From the NCBI GenBank assembly GCA_001557505.1, contig LSAX01000004.1, forward strand, positions 4,191,713 through 4,255,712: a DNA stretch of 64,000 nt. The letters are read 5' to 3'. The notes below the pieces were generated by a model. That model had not been told where the DNA came from, searched no databases, and saw nothing but the letters and a program-made list of their open reading frames with translations. Shown one piece after another: positions 22,812 to 35,600 of this stretch. Made by a program: the position numbers and the translations under genes. This stretch comes from Reticulascus tulasneorum. Its lineage: Eukaryota; Ascomycota; Sordariomycetes; Glomerellales; Reticulascaceae. Position 1 is the stretch's first letter. The number at the start of each line of letters is the position of its first letter.

Positions 22812-24910
22812 CTACGAAGGAGTCGACATGCCCCATCGTGGGGCATTGATAACGAAACCCATGATGCAGCCTGAGAGGATGCCTGCACAAGGAAGGGTGA
22901 TGATCCAACCGCCGTAGATCCACGCAACCATACGCCAGTTGATGGCTCTCCAGTCACCATTACAAAGACCGACGCCGACGGTAGCGCCAGTGATGCACTG
23001 AGTAGTGGAAATTGGGAGCTCTATTGAGTAGAGACGTGTTAGTGAGCTGCTGTCTCGCATACAAAGAGCCAGTACATAGAGAGCAGCTGACTTACTCAAT
23101 CGCGTGGCCATGACGACTGTGATTACTGAGCCCAGTTCCATGGAAAATCCTCTGGAAGGTGAGTGCAGAGTAACGCGGTTACCCAAGTTCTTCATGATGT
23201 TGTATCCGTAAGTCCCTTTCAAGCAAGAGTCAGTAAGCAACTGACTAAAGGAGCATTCGAATATCTCACAGAGGCCAATCACAATTGCCGCACCACCGAA
23301 AGCCCTGTAAACAAAATGTTAGTTGGCAAGTCCTGCCACGGCTCGGTGCTCACTTGATGGGGTCTCAGCGTAGCTCACAATATCCATAGTGGCACATCAG
23401 ACTTGCTCTTCTTAGGCAGGGCCCCGTCATTCCAGATCTGGAATATTGTGGCATAAGGGCCGATCGCGCTATTTTACAGTCAGTCAACGATGCGGTGATG
23501 ACGGAATCTAGATTATTGTGGGACGGGATTGAGTTGTAATCAACGACTGTTAAGGTCTGTCTTGATTCCGACGCGCGTTCATCTTCTGGAGAAGAGATAT
23601 AGTTCTCAAAGACTTACTTTGCGACATCGTTCGCTCCGTGGGTGAAACTGGCTGTGGCAGCAGTCATCACTTGGAGGAAGCTGTATAGAAACTCTGCTTT
23701 GTTGTCGTAGTGCGATGCTCTCGCATGAATCTCGGCAATATCCCCTCCGATGATTGACTTCTCGTTTTGCATATTGACTACATCCTTGTCGACACCCCGG
23801 AGGACTAGCCACTTGACGTACCAGAACAAAACAGCACCGGAAAACCATCTGCCAGCAGGCTTGGGCCCAATGAGACTCTTCCTCTCTGGGAGGCCCGAAT
23901 GGTGGTCAACGTCGTGTTCGGAGGCGTCGGAGTTGACAGTCTTGTCAGTAGAGCCGGGCTGGTTTTCAACGTCGTTACGCGGAGCAACCTGACCAATGCG
24001 CTTAGCATCCAGCTCTTCTCTCGTAAGGTGGCCTTCATAGTAATTCCGAACTGCGCCCTGGAAGTTTTCAGGAGGGGGAGGCACTGGGCCACGGCGAAGG
24101 AGGAGAGGACCCAAGGGGATGTGATATGCCTTGAGTTCCCAGTCTTCTTTGATGACAACACGGTACAGCCAGGGAACGAGGAAGATGGCCATAAGAAGGC
24201 CCCAACCAGCATACGCCCACGATAACTCCGGGTATCTGCTCGTCAGTGAGGTTGACCTTGTAGCCGCCGCCCTTCCACAGCAGAAGCATGACAAGCAAGC
24301 AGGCGGTAATGGCGAAGTATACAGGCACAAAGAACAGCCCCCTCATTGCTGGATTGCTGCGAAGGAGCACAGCGTATTTGGTGATAGTGAAGATAATGGC
24401 ACCGAAGGCTCCAGATAAGACAGGAGCAATAATCCAGGCAAGGAACACCTGAACAACTCCACCACTGATGACAGCGGTGCCAGAGCCACTGGCCACCCAT
24501 TGGATACCTTCGCTTCCGAGTGCGGCAATGCCCATGCCAAGGACTCCTCCGAGAATTGAGTGCGTAGTTGAGACTGGCAGACCGAGCTTGGTAGCGAGTG
24601 TGAGGTACAACGAAGACGCAATGACCGCGGCCACCATACCCATCATCAATAGAGCCGGTTCTTCAGCAAATGATTCGGTTTTGACGATCTTGGTTCGAAT
24701 GGTATCGGCCACGCGGGCACCGACACCAAGAGAACCAGAGAATTCCATGATGGAGGCGCCGCACATGGCTTGGAGGTACGTGAGAGATCGGGATCCAACC
24801 GAGGTGGCCCACGAGTTGGCAACATCGTTGGCACCGATGTTCCAAGCGTCGAGAAAGGCAAAGATGGTACCAATCGCGAAGAGATAATCGTATTGGTGGA
24901 GGGTAGGCAT
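22812..24910 (-). pseudogene. PiT-family sodium/phosphate permease, probable 2-bp frameshift
   Basis: Phosphate-repressible symporter of the PiT family (Neurospora PHO-4, yeast Pho89 type). The N-terminal half has GANDVANSWATSVGSR and the PVSTTHSILGG repeat; the second half has GANDVAK and LPISTTQCITGATVGVG. Exons are 24910-23618, 23468-23379, 23304-23270, 23215-23096 and 23020-22812. All join in frame. The exception is exon 1: near 24,215 the frame coding NLTDEQIPGVIVGV ends and AGWGLLMAIFLVPWLYR continues in another frame. Comparison with the usual VGVGAGWG block suggests loss of two bases, and adding two bases makes the whole exon chain divisible by three. A short intron cannot be placed there because both sides are conserved. 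Either the gene is broken or the assembly has an error; if true, translation stops after about 280 codons. Confidence 0.85.
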
Positions 24911-26600
24911 ATTGGGCGAGATTGTGCTGGCTTAGCTTCTATCCAGTGGAAATGTAGAAAATATGGGACTTAGTCCCATTCGAAGAAGAATCGAATGAGG
25001 ACTACTTGGAAGCGAAATGGCGGCGAGAGGGGTGGTATTCAGAAGTTAACTGGGCTCGAGGGAGGTAGACCCCGATATATACAACGCTTGTGATGCCACA
25101 CCATCCATGGCTGGGTGTAAAAAAACGAATTTGGCCAAGGCGAACTAGAGTTGGAGTTCGGTGAACCAGCGTCACTAGCAGGGGTGTGGTTCTCCCTAGC
25201 ATGTTCAATGTGCGGTCGGGATCTGGGGGTGAATGTAGCAAATAATTTTCAGCATATGTCATGTTGAATTGTTGGACTACCTTAGTTACAAGTTCGCCGG
25301 CCGCAAATCAATTTTCAAATCCGCCCCTGCTTATTACATCCCTCACGGTTGTCAACCTGTTCTCAAGACGAGAAATAGGCGGCTTGAGGAAGAACTCGAT
25401 AATGTGATTGGGAGATTGACCAGCTGAGCTGGGTCTCCAGCCACATGGTTTGTGTTCTTCAGGCTTGGCGCAGAATGATAAAATAGCAGAACCCATAATT
25501 CTGTCAAATAAAACTGTCGGCCTGGAGCACGGGTTCGTCATCAACAAGCGTCACATCATGGAAATCCCTGCGCCCGCTGCGCTATTGGATAACAACAGGA
25601 ATATTCATAATAACAGTGCCTAGGGATACGACGACGACATAGGAGTATCTGGTACCAGTGCCACGACGAAGAGGAGAGTTATGCCAAGTGCCTTCTAAAA
25701 TATTCGACGCCACCTCAACAGCAGGCAGCGCATGTCGTTGGATCAAGAGGCAAGTATGTGGTGTGCTGATGGGGTTGTAGGTGGTTCGAGTAGTGTGTTC
25801 ATGCTCGGTAGCGCTTTGGGTTCAAATTAGCGTGCCAAGCTCTCGGGTAACCCTCTACCGTCTCAAGATCCCAGCTCGTAGAACGCAGCCAGCAAATAAG
25901 ATTCGACAATTCCTCACGTGGGTGAACCGCTCGTCAGAACGTACTTCATCATCCCTGCACCCGAAAATATGAAAAGACGCCAAGCAGTAACTTATCTCGC
26001 AGCCATACCCTGTAGTGTGTACGGAGTACTCCGTATGCATGCTGAAGACTCGCGAGATCTAATCCGAGTCTGAACTTCATCCATACTCTCAACCGACATG
26101 TGAGGTCGAAGATCTCGAGCTTCACAGTATTATATCTTGGTATATGCCGGAGACGGCCTGTGATTCCTGTAGATTTCGACCGGCACGAATGTCGAAGGTA
26201 GCCAAATAGGATTGAGGGGCACCCTGATAACCATCAAAGAAAATCACAGCAGCTCTGACGTATATAATGACCGTTGACCTGCTTTATTTCCTCGCGGTCA
26301 CTGAAGCACTAACACCTGTAGACCTCTGACTACATGAAGGAACTTAAATGACGCCGTATTAATAACTCCGCTTGACATTTCTCGATGAGCCATCTTCGTT
26401 AGCCCCTTTCAACCCCTTGGCAAATCAACCTGTCATTTTGAATAAACTGTTCCGCATACCACTCTCCGGACTCATCACGAGTATATTTGCGAAAACAAGG
26501 GGTATCGTTTAAATTGATTCCCATCCAAAAGATGTGAGGCTAAGTAACTTATGTATGGGTTAGCAACCCACCCACTTCATCGCTTTTAAGGGGGGGATTC
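24911..26600. other. Promoter and gene-poor region
   Basis: Upstream region of the phosphate permease, followed by DNA with only short frames of 60-86 codons and no recognisable protein. Start of a gene-poor interval running to 32.6 kb. Confidence 0.4.
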
Positions 26601-26689
26601 TTTCGTATTAAATGCTCTTTATGCCAGTTTTAAAGAGTTCTTTATCTCATGGCCCCTCAGCATGGTAGAGATGTGTATTACACCCACGG

Positions 26690-27180
26690 TTTCGGGGAGT
26701 CAGCTTGTTCGCGGCTCCCCAATCCAGCACGTGGTAAAAAATTGCCTCATCTGACTCGTAGACGAACTTGTTGAACATGTCAACCCGAGCTTCCGACAAT
26801 GCCATGCACATCGAAATTGGTACCCAGACTAGAACCTTCTACATGATCCAACCCAGGTCGTTCATGCGCACTCAACTTGAACTTATCAGCATATGAATAT
26901 CTGGCGTGAACAGCGTGGTCAGTAGTGGAGAAAGACGAAAAAGGGGTTATCTGCGAAACAGCCGTGACTATCGTAGCAGACCTTCAGAACTGAGTTAGTT
27001 TCATCCTCTTACTTGACTGGCCAGGTAGGTTAGCTCATACAAGGCTTTGGTTGGTATGTTGGGACATACATTGTTCCAATGTCATCGGGCATCCAACAAT
27101 CCAGACGAGTATTTCCTCCAAGAGTATTCAGTTCGCTAGCGTAGAGAAAGTTCCAGAAGAACATCGTCAACATTGCTGAC
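26690..27180 (-). pseudogene. Possible unidentified gene relic
   Basis: On the minus strand three stretches read like coding sequence but lie in different frames: MLTMFFWNFLYASELNTLGG (about 27170-27110), KVCYDSHGCFADN (about 26985-26940) and MFNKFVYESDEAIFYHVLDW (about 26785-26720). I cannot identify a family. Codon-like composition and an unusually sensible amino-acid mix are the only evidence, so this may be coincidence or a decayed gene. Confidence 0.2.
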
Positions 27181-28627
27181 CCGATCTGAGGTATTAATTT
27201 GTGGTCGCTGAGGACGGAAATTTTCTATAGTTCAAGCCATACGCTATCACGAAAGACATCTGCCAGGTGAACTCTATGCTCAGCATCGTACTCTTCATAT
27301 ACGTAGACAGCATCATTAAGCAGATTATCGTGCAGATCCTAAGCAGGACAAAGCTTGTACTAAGACAGCTTCAACTGACGCTACAGGTTGTCTTAGTCAG
27401 CGTCCGGTACCAATTGTTCCCAGACCCATATACCTCTCAAAGGTTCATGGAGCTACATGCTTTCCCAGCTCTATAACTTGCTGCAGAGGCTTGTTCTCCG
27501 AGTTCTGCTATGAAACAGAAAATCGCGGCGGAGCCGCCCACAGCAGCGCCAACATTATCAAACAATCCTCAGCACAGCGAACATGGTATTGAGGGACTCG
27601 GATTTGGGTAGCTATATAATACTCCTAGACAAATAGTTCCTGCACGGCACTGAAATACACTGAAGTTTGTTCGACTGCTTCAACCATCAGACCCAAGTAC
27701 TAATAAGTAGGTAGCAATTAGCAAAAGTTTTCTGCATATGCGGGAAGTAAGCGAAATACCCTGTGGAGGCTATGGAACGACATCAACATGGCGCGAGCTG
27801 CGGCATGCAGCCGCTGCACTTGGGCAGTTCGCAGTAATCTTTGATTTTGCAGATCATGGTAGAGTTCCAGAATTCCGCAAAGACGGCATTACTTTATGAC
27901 TCAGGCCTTCCCGTCTGTCTACGTCTTATAATTAAGTACTCTTTAGCGTAAGACTTACAGCCTAAGCGCGATTAACTAGACAGTTTCCTAGTTCTTCTTA
28001 CTTTTATCCTTGCTGCCATTACCGGTATTCTCGCCGACTTGACTGCACCGACATCATACAAAATAACATAGCCGGCAAGCCTATCGCTGGTAACATCCTA
28101 GAACTAGATTTTTAGTTTAGGAACCTAGACCTATAGCCTAATTTGGATCAAGAGCCTTAAATATCTTTCAACTGCCAGTATTCCTCTGGGCCCCTAGCAG
28201 AACTGTCGGGTTCCACCACAATCACATCAGCCCTATGTCGCCATCTACACTCCCTATACGGACCATATCGCTTGTAAGGTTTTTCCATAGCGGGCTAATA
28301 CTAGAACTGAGGGCTATTCGATAACTACTGCCAGCCTCTCCCCGCTTGCCCAGGCCCGACTTTGCCGTCATTATCACCAAGGATGTAGTCAGCGATGCCG
28401 TTGCTGTTAAGATTTTTAAGGATAACCTTATCTTGGAGGCCGTTGTAATATTGCCTACTACCCCCCAACACAAAATCGGTAAAGGAAAAAAAGAAAAGGT
28501 TCCTTTCTTTCCCAGTTACCTCAGACGCAACACATTAGGCCCATTTCGGGCACCACAACTCCATTCCAGGAAAAATATGTTCCCGGGTAATTTGGACTAA
28601 TTAGTACCTTCGGGGGTTTCAACTAGC
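27181..28627. other. Gene-poor region
   Basis: Only short frames on both strands (for example 28222-28473 and 28346-28600, which overlap) and no recognisable protein, RNA gene or repeat. Confidence 0.35.
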
Positions 28628-29318
28628 CGAGAGTGTTGGCGTCTATAATAGCAGTTGTGCAGACCCGAACCATCTTCGCGTAGCCCGTATTGTCAAGCTA
28701 CTTGTCGTGCTTAAGCTCATCGTTTGTAATGCCTATATCGACTAGTAGGATCCTTTTCTGGCATTTAATTTGGTCTCGATAATGGTTCTGAGCTTGCTAT
28801 TGAAGGTTTCGCTTCTTTCATTCATGACGGCAATTTCAGAATGAACGATTTCTGCAACAATGATCAAGGCGACCTGGTTCTTTTGGGACATATCATCGAT
28901 CATGGACGACATCAGGCCAGGCGCATTTGAGACATGCCGATTCTTGTCCATGTTATTCGTGCCGGCGTAGATTAGCACACGTTTGGAAGCGTCACCATCG
29001 GCGTCTGCCAGTAGCTGACGATATCTTCCATGAACTTGCCGCTGTGGCCCTCGTGATCGTTATCGGCCATTCTCCCGTTCTTTAGGGTTCCCACCATGTC
29101 TACCCAGAGAGCCGAGTTGGTATCATGAGTCAAGAGCTTGTTACGGCGGGATACTCTCGGTATCCATTGAGATGCGTAGAGCTCAAGACCTGGGTGATAG
29201 AATCCCCAAGCGGCAAGTTGAGTATGTTCGGAACGTGCTTGGCCAGTGTCAGAGGTACAGTCGTCCCTGCAAGAATTGCCACCCAGCCCAGGATGGCTCG
29301 AGAGTTGAAGTGATGCAT
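28628..29318 (-). pseudogene. SGNH (GDSL-type) hydrolase pseudogene
   Basis: Remnant of a secreted SGNH/GDSL esterase-like protein. The start MHHFNSRAILGWVAILAGTT is followed by block I LPLGDSIT, then NGYREY. The frame then shifts (near 29140) to RNKLLTHD, DMVGTLKNGRM and EGHSGKF. It shifts again near 28980, where PNV is separated from LIYAGTNNMDKN (blocks II and III). A third shift near 28745 and a TAG stop interrupt the C-terminal part, which still reads VDIGITNDEL, then after the stop LDNTGYAKM, close to the family's block V His region. With three frame breaks and a stop the gene cannot be functional. It sits in the gene-poor interval and may have decayed after a subtelomeric rearrangement. 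Confidence 0.75.
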
Positions 29319-32300
29319 GGGAGGCAAAGTGAGCGTAAAAGTAATAATTATGTTGCAGTAACATCCACAAAGTACCCTATGCACTTGTACAAACGGGAGC
29401 AGGATAATTGAAAGCTTCTTCTTGACTATGTACCGCACGAGCGCTTCTCACCCTTTAATACCCTCATTGTCATGTTGTAACTCGTTAACCCATCTCAGGC
29501 ATCAAGCGGTCGAGATTGGTCGACCTCCCAAGTATCCGGCCGGGATGTTCTCCCAAGGCCCCCGAATCATCTCGGGTCGGTGGAGAGGACGGATCCGGTA
29601 GTTCGCCGAAAGAAGAAGATCAAGGCACTGGATAATACGAATCCTAAGGATTCAAGTTCCTTTTATTTACCTTCCTATTTCGGTCATGCTGGCCGTTGTG
29701 TAAACGTCTACTCCCTAGCGATGAACGTGTGTAGCGTGGCTCCAATGCTGTTCTCTCTGGCCATAGGCGCAATTACTGAATGAGATACGCGTATAAGCTG
29801 GCCCTGCCACGCGGTAAGCAAGGCGAAGATAGTGGGAATGTACGCGTACAAGCCTTTTCCGCAATGATAAGGAAAACCAAAGATGGTACAGATGTATGCT
29901 AATCAATAATTTTTAACAATATGTAACTCTGTCGGCCAATCGTAGATTTTGTCGCGACCCATGAGTCTGGCTGAATAAACGCGCTGGTGCAGAAACGAGC
30001 TTGAGCCTTGTATCGTCCAATCAATGCCTCATGTCGCCGTACGGCAAACTAGTGCAAGGCACATCTTTGCGCTCCGTCGATCAGCGGAATGCTTGCCGCA
30101 GTGTAAAAATAGTTGGTTCCCCCTTGTATTCGTCTGCATAAGCGCTTCATTTGAAGGATTTCGACGTGCGTCTTCTTCCTAGAATTAGCCATGACATTAC
30201 ATTACAGTGTGCATCACGTGGCAAGATGGCTCGGCGCAAAACCCCAATCTGGACCCGCCCTGCCCGCCAGCAAATTTGGGCAGTTCGTGTTCGAGAATCT
30301 AGACCGTACGCGTTCAGCCGAGCCTCGAAAGCGTAGCTCCCATGGGCCAGACTGCTTCAGATCAGGTCATACCGAGATGCATGAAGCAAACAAGATGTCG
30401 AAGTTGAAGTAGAGTCCTGCTTGGGACATATCCAGAACCCGGCTTTCTTTAGACGGCCTAGTGAAATAAGTAACGGAGAGATCAAATGCCCTGAAACGTG
30501 GTGGTTGGCGACCCCAGAAACAGCGTGGATCCGTTCCTCGGAAGGTTGAAGAGAGAAACCGGAGGAAAGCTTCCGCCGTCGTGAAGCCACTTGCACATGT
30601 CATGAGCAACGAATAGGCAATCCGAAAGATACCGGTTCTCCTAAAACTGCTTGGGCATGAATTTTGCATATCTGCGGTAAGGCTCATAGACCATCAATCC
30701 TGGTCGTCAGAAAGTCAACCCGTATTCCCTGCTCCTTCATACCTTCTATCAGGCGGTTCGATCTCGTGATACTCAAACATGTCTCATTAATGTGAAAGTA
30801 TTGTCATGTCCATATTTGAGTGTCTGTACTCATTGAAACTTTCCCTTTTCCTGTCAAAGCTTCAAGATTATCATTCTAGTTATATCAAAACTCCTACATG
30901 GGCCATCGCCGCGGTGATCTGGAGGAATTCGAGGCTCTCTTAACGGGTACCTTAGAGCTAAAGGAGATTTCGAACACTGACAGTTAGCACACGCATTGGT
31001 TCACAGATTCTTGTAGCCCACGACCAGCCCACGCGACATCACCGGTCATTCTTGGCCGAGGGCACGACCACCGTGACCAGATTGGATTCATGCGTTGGCC
31101 GTATCACTGGTCCACCTCAGTATATCTAGGAACCGGGCGAACATAATGTACTGGAATGTAGACTTGGTGCCGTTGTTTGATCTATAGAGTAGAAGAAACC
31201 CCTAGAACTTAAGGGGCTCATAGAAGAAACTGTCATCTACCTACACCTACCTGGTTGTAGGCTTGCTGTGAACTAGCAGTTGTGCCCCATACTCCAACTC
31301 CTAGGGGGTTGGCCATGACAGGAACAGCAGCAGACTTGGGGTTTGTGAGATCTGCCACAAGTGAAATAGACGACTCGAGGGAGCTTGGTCTCATGAGTTC
31401 CTAATCTTCATAATGGACCTCTGATCTTCTAAGACATAAGGCAGTTTCAATCAATCAAACGAGTAACCTCCGTACCATGAGACCAGGCATACACAGCGGT
31501 GCAAGCCTGCAACGGGTCCTGGCACAGCTGTGGTGGCATGGGTCTCATGGATCAACGCCCTCGCGAATTGACAATCTTACCATGGTCAAGAATTGCAGAC
31601 CATGGTAATGGGCGCCTGGAACGCCTTTTCGGTGACGATGGCGGCACTGCCTGGTAGCGAAGAGGCCCATACTGCATTAGCGCTGAACGGTATAGGAAAA
31701 CCTGCATCAGCATTGCCCCGAATAGTAAAGCAACCAGGCTCATAAAGGTGTTTTCGTGCTTGGAATGGGAGGAAGGTATCCAGTATATACCCAATCCTCA
31801 GACCGATACAAACCACGCCAAGTCCAAAAATCGTTACTCTGTATGGCCATGTAGTAGGAATCCTACGTCGTTTGAACGCGCGTGCTGTTTTCTTTTAACT
31901 GTTTTCAGCCATCCGTGTCGGTTAATTGACAGCCTTGAAACAGGATCTTGCCAACCCCACACACAATCCTACCTCAATGCCGCCTCAGCATTGCCCTAAA
32001 CAGGAAGGCTAACAAACTCCATTGTCTTCTTAATTTCGGCTGCAGAAAGTAGGCATGCATTCATTGCCAATTCTCTGGCCGAATCCAGAAAATAATACGT
32101 CTACTTTGTCTAGGCTGATATATCCATCTCGCCTAGTTTAAGCTTATTTCGACTTTGAAGAGCAAACGGACCTATTAATCGACTCCGTTCGAGGGCGTGG
32201 TCTTGGATTTTCTGAATTATACGGGCCAAGCGAACGACAAACCGACGCTCTGAGGCAGTAGATACTTTCCATCGGCAGTGCACGTTTCCAACATGAGATC

Positions 32301-32627
32301 GATTGTGCTTGATCTGGCCTACTTCTGTTGCTCTTCCAGAAGTCCCACCGCCCGCCTTGAGAGTGACGCTCATTCTCTGGTATCGGCCAAATGTATGAGA
32401 CATTCTTAAGAGTCTGCCACGGGCCATGGGATCGTCTTCTGATAGGCTACACACTCGTAGAGTAATCCAGTTCAGAACCTCGATCTAGTTAGACTAGAGA
32501 GTAGGTGGTCTTGACGGGCCTGGTTGTGACTATAAGTAGAGAGTAAATCTATCAATGTTGGTGGTTGTGTTTAATTACCACTTATCTTCAAACAGATGTT
32601 CCAACACCTTGAAAACGCTCCACCAAA
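29319..32627. other. Gene-poor region
   Basis: About 3.3 kb with no supported gene. The longest frames (30367-30687 minus, 106 codons; 32110-32454 minus, 114 codons) have no motif I recognise and no plausible splice partners. The final few hundred bases are likely the chitinase promoter. Confidence 0.35.
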
Positions 32628-35600
32628 ATGTTTGTCTTGTATCTAATTATCCATTGTCTTACTGCGGTGTACTTCGGACATAATGTCTTCGCGCTTCACC
32701 TTGGGGAACATCAAGAATGCAACAAGGTACCTCCAGCACAGCCCCATCGCTTTTCTGTCAAAAGACTTCCAGATATTACGCATGACGCCGGTAAGTCCCT
32801 CCAGCAGAGACAAGGTACTACTTCACCAACTGGCGCGCTTCTCTGCAATTCTGAGACTGTATGTGTCGATGGCAGGTAAGCATGCTTGCGGTAAGAGCCT
32901 TACTGATTTACTTACTAACCCCTCCGAAGCTGTTGCGGAAAAGATGGCATATGCGGCTTTGGACCGGAGCACTGTGGAGTGGGCTGTTTGAACGGATGCG
33001 ACGCCAAGGCTATGTGTGGAATTCATAGTGAAAATGGTGCAGAGAAATGTGGCATGAATATATGCTGCGGTGCCGCGGGCTGGTGTGGTGTATGACATCC
33101 GCTTCCTCCTGTCACTGCCGTACGTGTGAACGGCTAAAACTTGGAAACAGACCACATTTAATCACTGCGTCGGGCCCGACTTCTGGCCGTGCCAGCAGGG
33201 CTTTGGATCATGTCAGCTCGTCGATCCTCCGTCGTGCGGCGATAACTCAGGTACAACGAACGGGCGCACAATAGGGTACTGGCAGAGCTACAATGTTCGC
33301 GAACGACCATGCATGAAGGTCCGTCCATCGCAAATCAAGACGGACGGATATACCCACCTCTATTTCGCATTCGCAAGCGTGGATCCAGCCTCCTTCAGTA
33401 TCATACCTGCGAGTTCGGACGACATACCCCTCATGCGAGAGTTTACTGCACTAAAAACTCCGACCTTGCAGACTTGGATTGCTATTGGGGGCTATGGCTT
33501 TAGTGATCCAGGACCAACCCATCACACCTGGTCTGGGAAATCTATATAAGAACCCCGTTTATGACCCACACTCGCTAATGCGGCTTAGGAGCCAAATGGC
33601 ATCCACAACTGCGACTCGGCAAGCTTTCATAACTTCCCTGATAGCATTTATGGAATTGTTTGGGTTCCAAGGTACATATCTTCTAAAAGATTTCAGATGT
33701 GGACTAAATGAACTTGGAACACAGGTGCTGATCTGGATTGGGAATATCCCGTCGATGCCAGGCGTGGCGGCAACACAGCAGATACAGTCAACTTTGTACT
33801 ACTTGTGAAGGAAATGCGGCAAGTCTTTGGTGCTAAGTACGGAATCAGCGTTGCGCTCGCACCGGACTACTGGTACCTTCGGTATGTTGCGGTTCAGCAA
33901 AGCCAAGCTATCCAAGCGAAACTGACCCTTTTCTACCAGATATTTCGATGCAAAAGGCATGGAACCATATGTTGACTCGTTCGGATTCATGGCATATGAT
34001 CTCCACGGGTCCTGGGATGCAGATGTCGGCGCGCTTGGATCGATTGTCCGGGGTCAGGCTGACATACGTGAAATTTACAACAACACGCTCCCACTATGGT
34101 TCGCAGGCCTCGACCCATCAAAACTCAACTTCGGCCTTGCATATTACGGCCGCGGATATACGCTCTCGCGTGAGTATCTACCTGCATCAGACCAAGATGC
34201 ACATATACTTACGTAGTACAGGGACTGACTGCAAAAGCCTTGGCTGTGGGTTTAAAGGCCCAAACAAGGCCGGACCATGTACCGCGTATCCGGGTGTGAT
34301 GTCCTTGGTTGAGATCAAAGAGATGGAGAAGATGAGCGGTCGAAAGTCGACTCTGTTAGAGGTTTCGATGATGAAGGAGCTTGTTTTCGATGATCAATGG
34401 ATTGGTTATGATGATGAAGAAACGGTTCAGCTGAAGAAGCGCTTTGCCAACAATCTATGCTTTGGAGGAACCATGGCGTGGAGTGTCGACTACAACTCTG
34501 GAGAGGGAAGCGGTCTTGAGCCTCCCACTACAGCTGATGGCAGTTGCGGACCTAGTAACGGGGGCCATATTTGCGGGAACGGCTTCGGAGGTTGCTGCTC
34601 TGAGTCGGGATGGTGTGGGGATTCTATCTACCACTGCGGCAGTGGCTGCCAGAGCGGGAATTGCAAGGTATCCACTTCTCCTACACAATTGTTGAGAGAA
34701 ACGTTGACTGAATATAAGTAGACAGAGTTTGTGACTGTAGATGGAAGATGCGGACTCGGAAATGGCAACTCAACGTGCGGCGACTGGGCCTCTGGCCCCT
34801 GTTGCTCGGCTGGTGGATACTGCGGGGAGAGCGACCTTTATTGCGGAGAAGGTTGTCAGAACGGGTTATGCCTGCCCAAGCATGTTGGCTGCAAGGGACT
34901 TTGCACGGTGCTCCCGAAGCCATCCGACAACTCGGAATACCATGGGCTTTGGACCACAAAGGACTGTGACGATGCTCTCGCTGCGGGTAGGGATGTTAGT
35001 CCAGTGGGTCAGTGGAAGGGCCTTTATGCTGGGGTGGCATTCACGTACGTTCGGCCGTCGCTCCAAGTTGAACCAACGTCAGTAGCTAACAAAATTGTGT
35101 CGTTTAAGTGACGCCAACCAACATTGGCGCCGCAACAAAGCTATAAATACTTACGCCGCCGAGGTCGGCTCTTATTTTGGGTACCGTTTGTATGGTAACC
35201 TAAACTGCCATAAGCTGGCCGCTCAAAACGGATGCAACAACTTTATAGATTGCACAGCCGTCTACCATCCTGGAGGGTATCTGGTCCTCAACTCATTCAT
35301 TGCTCTTAACAACGTTAGTTATTCTTTTCATCGTTAGAAGGTAGCCAATCGCTAATCACGGATTTGTTAGATCGTTTTCAACTTTTACGACGCCATTGTT
35401 CGCACACAATCCCTCATTTCCGACACGATCGATGCTGTCCAAAAGAGTTTTGCCCCAATCCCGGACAGCAATAAGGCGCTGAAAATTGCCTTGGATATCA
35501 TCGGTCTTTCATTCGCCCTAGTAGCGGCACCCGGGTGGAACATGGGTAAGTCGCGCCCCGTTGCCTACCACCGCTGCTCTGACTTGATACATTTATCCAG

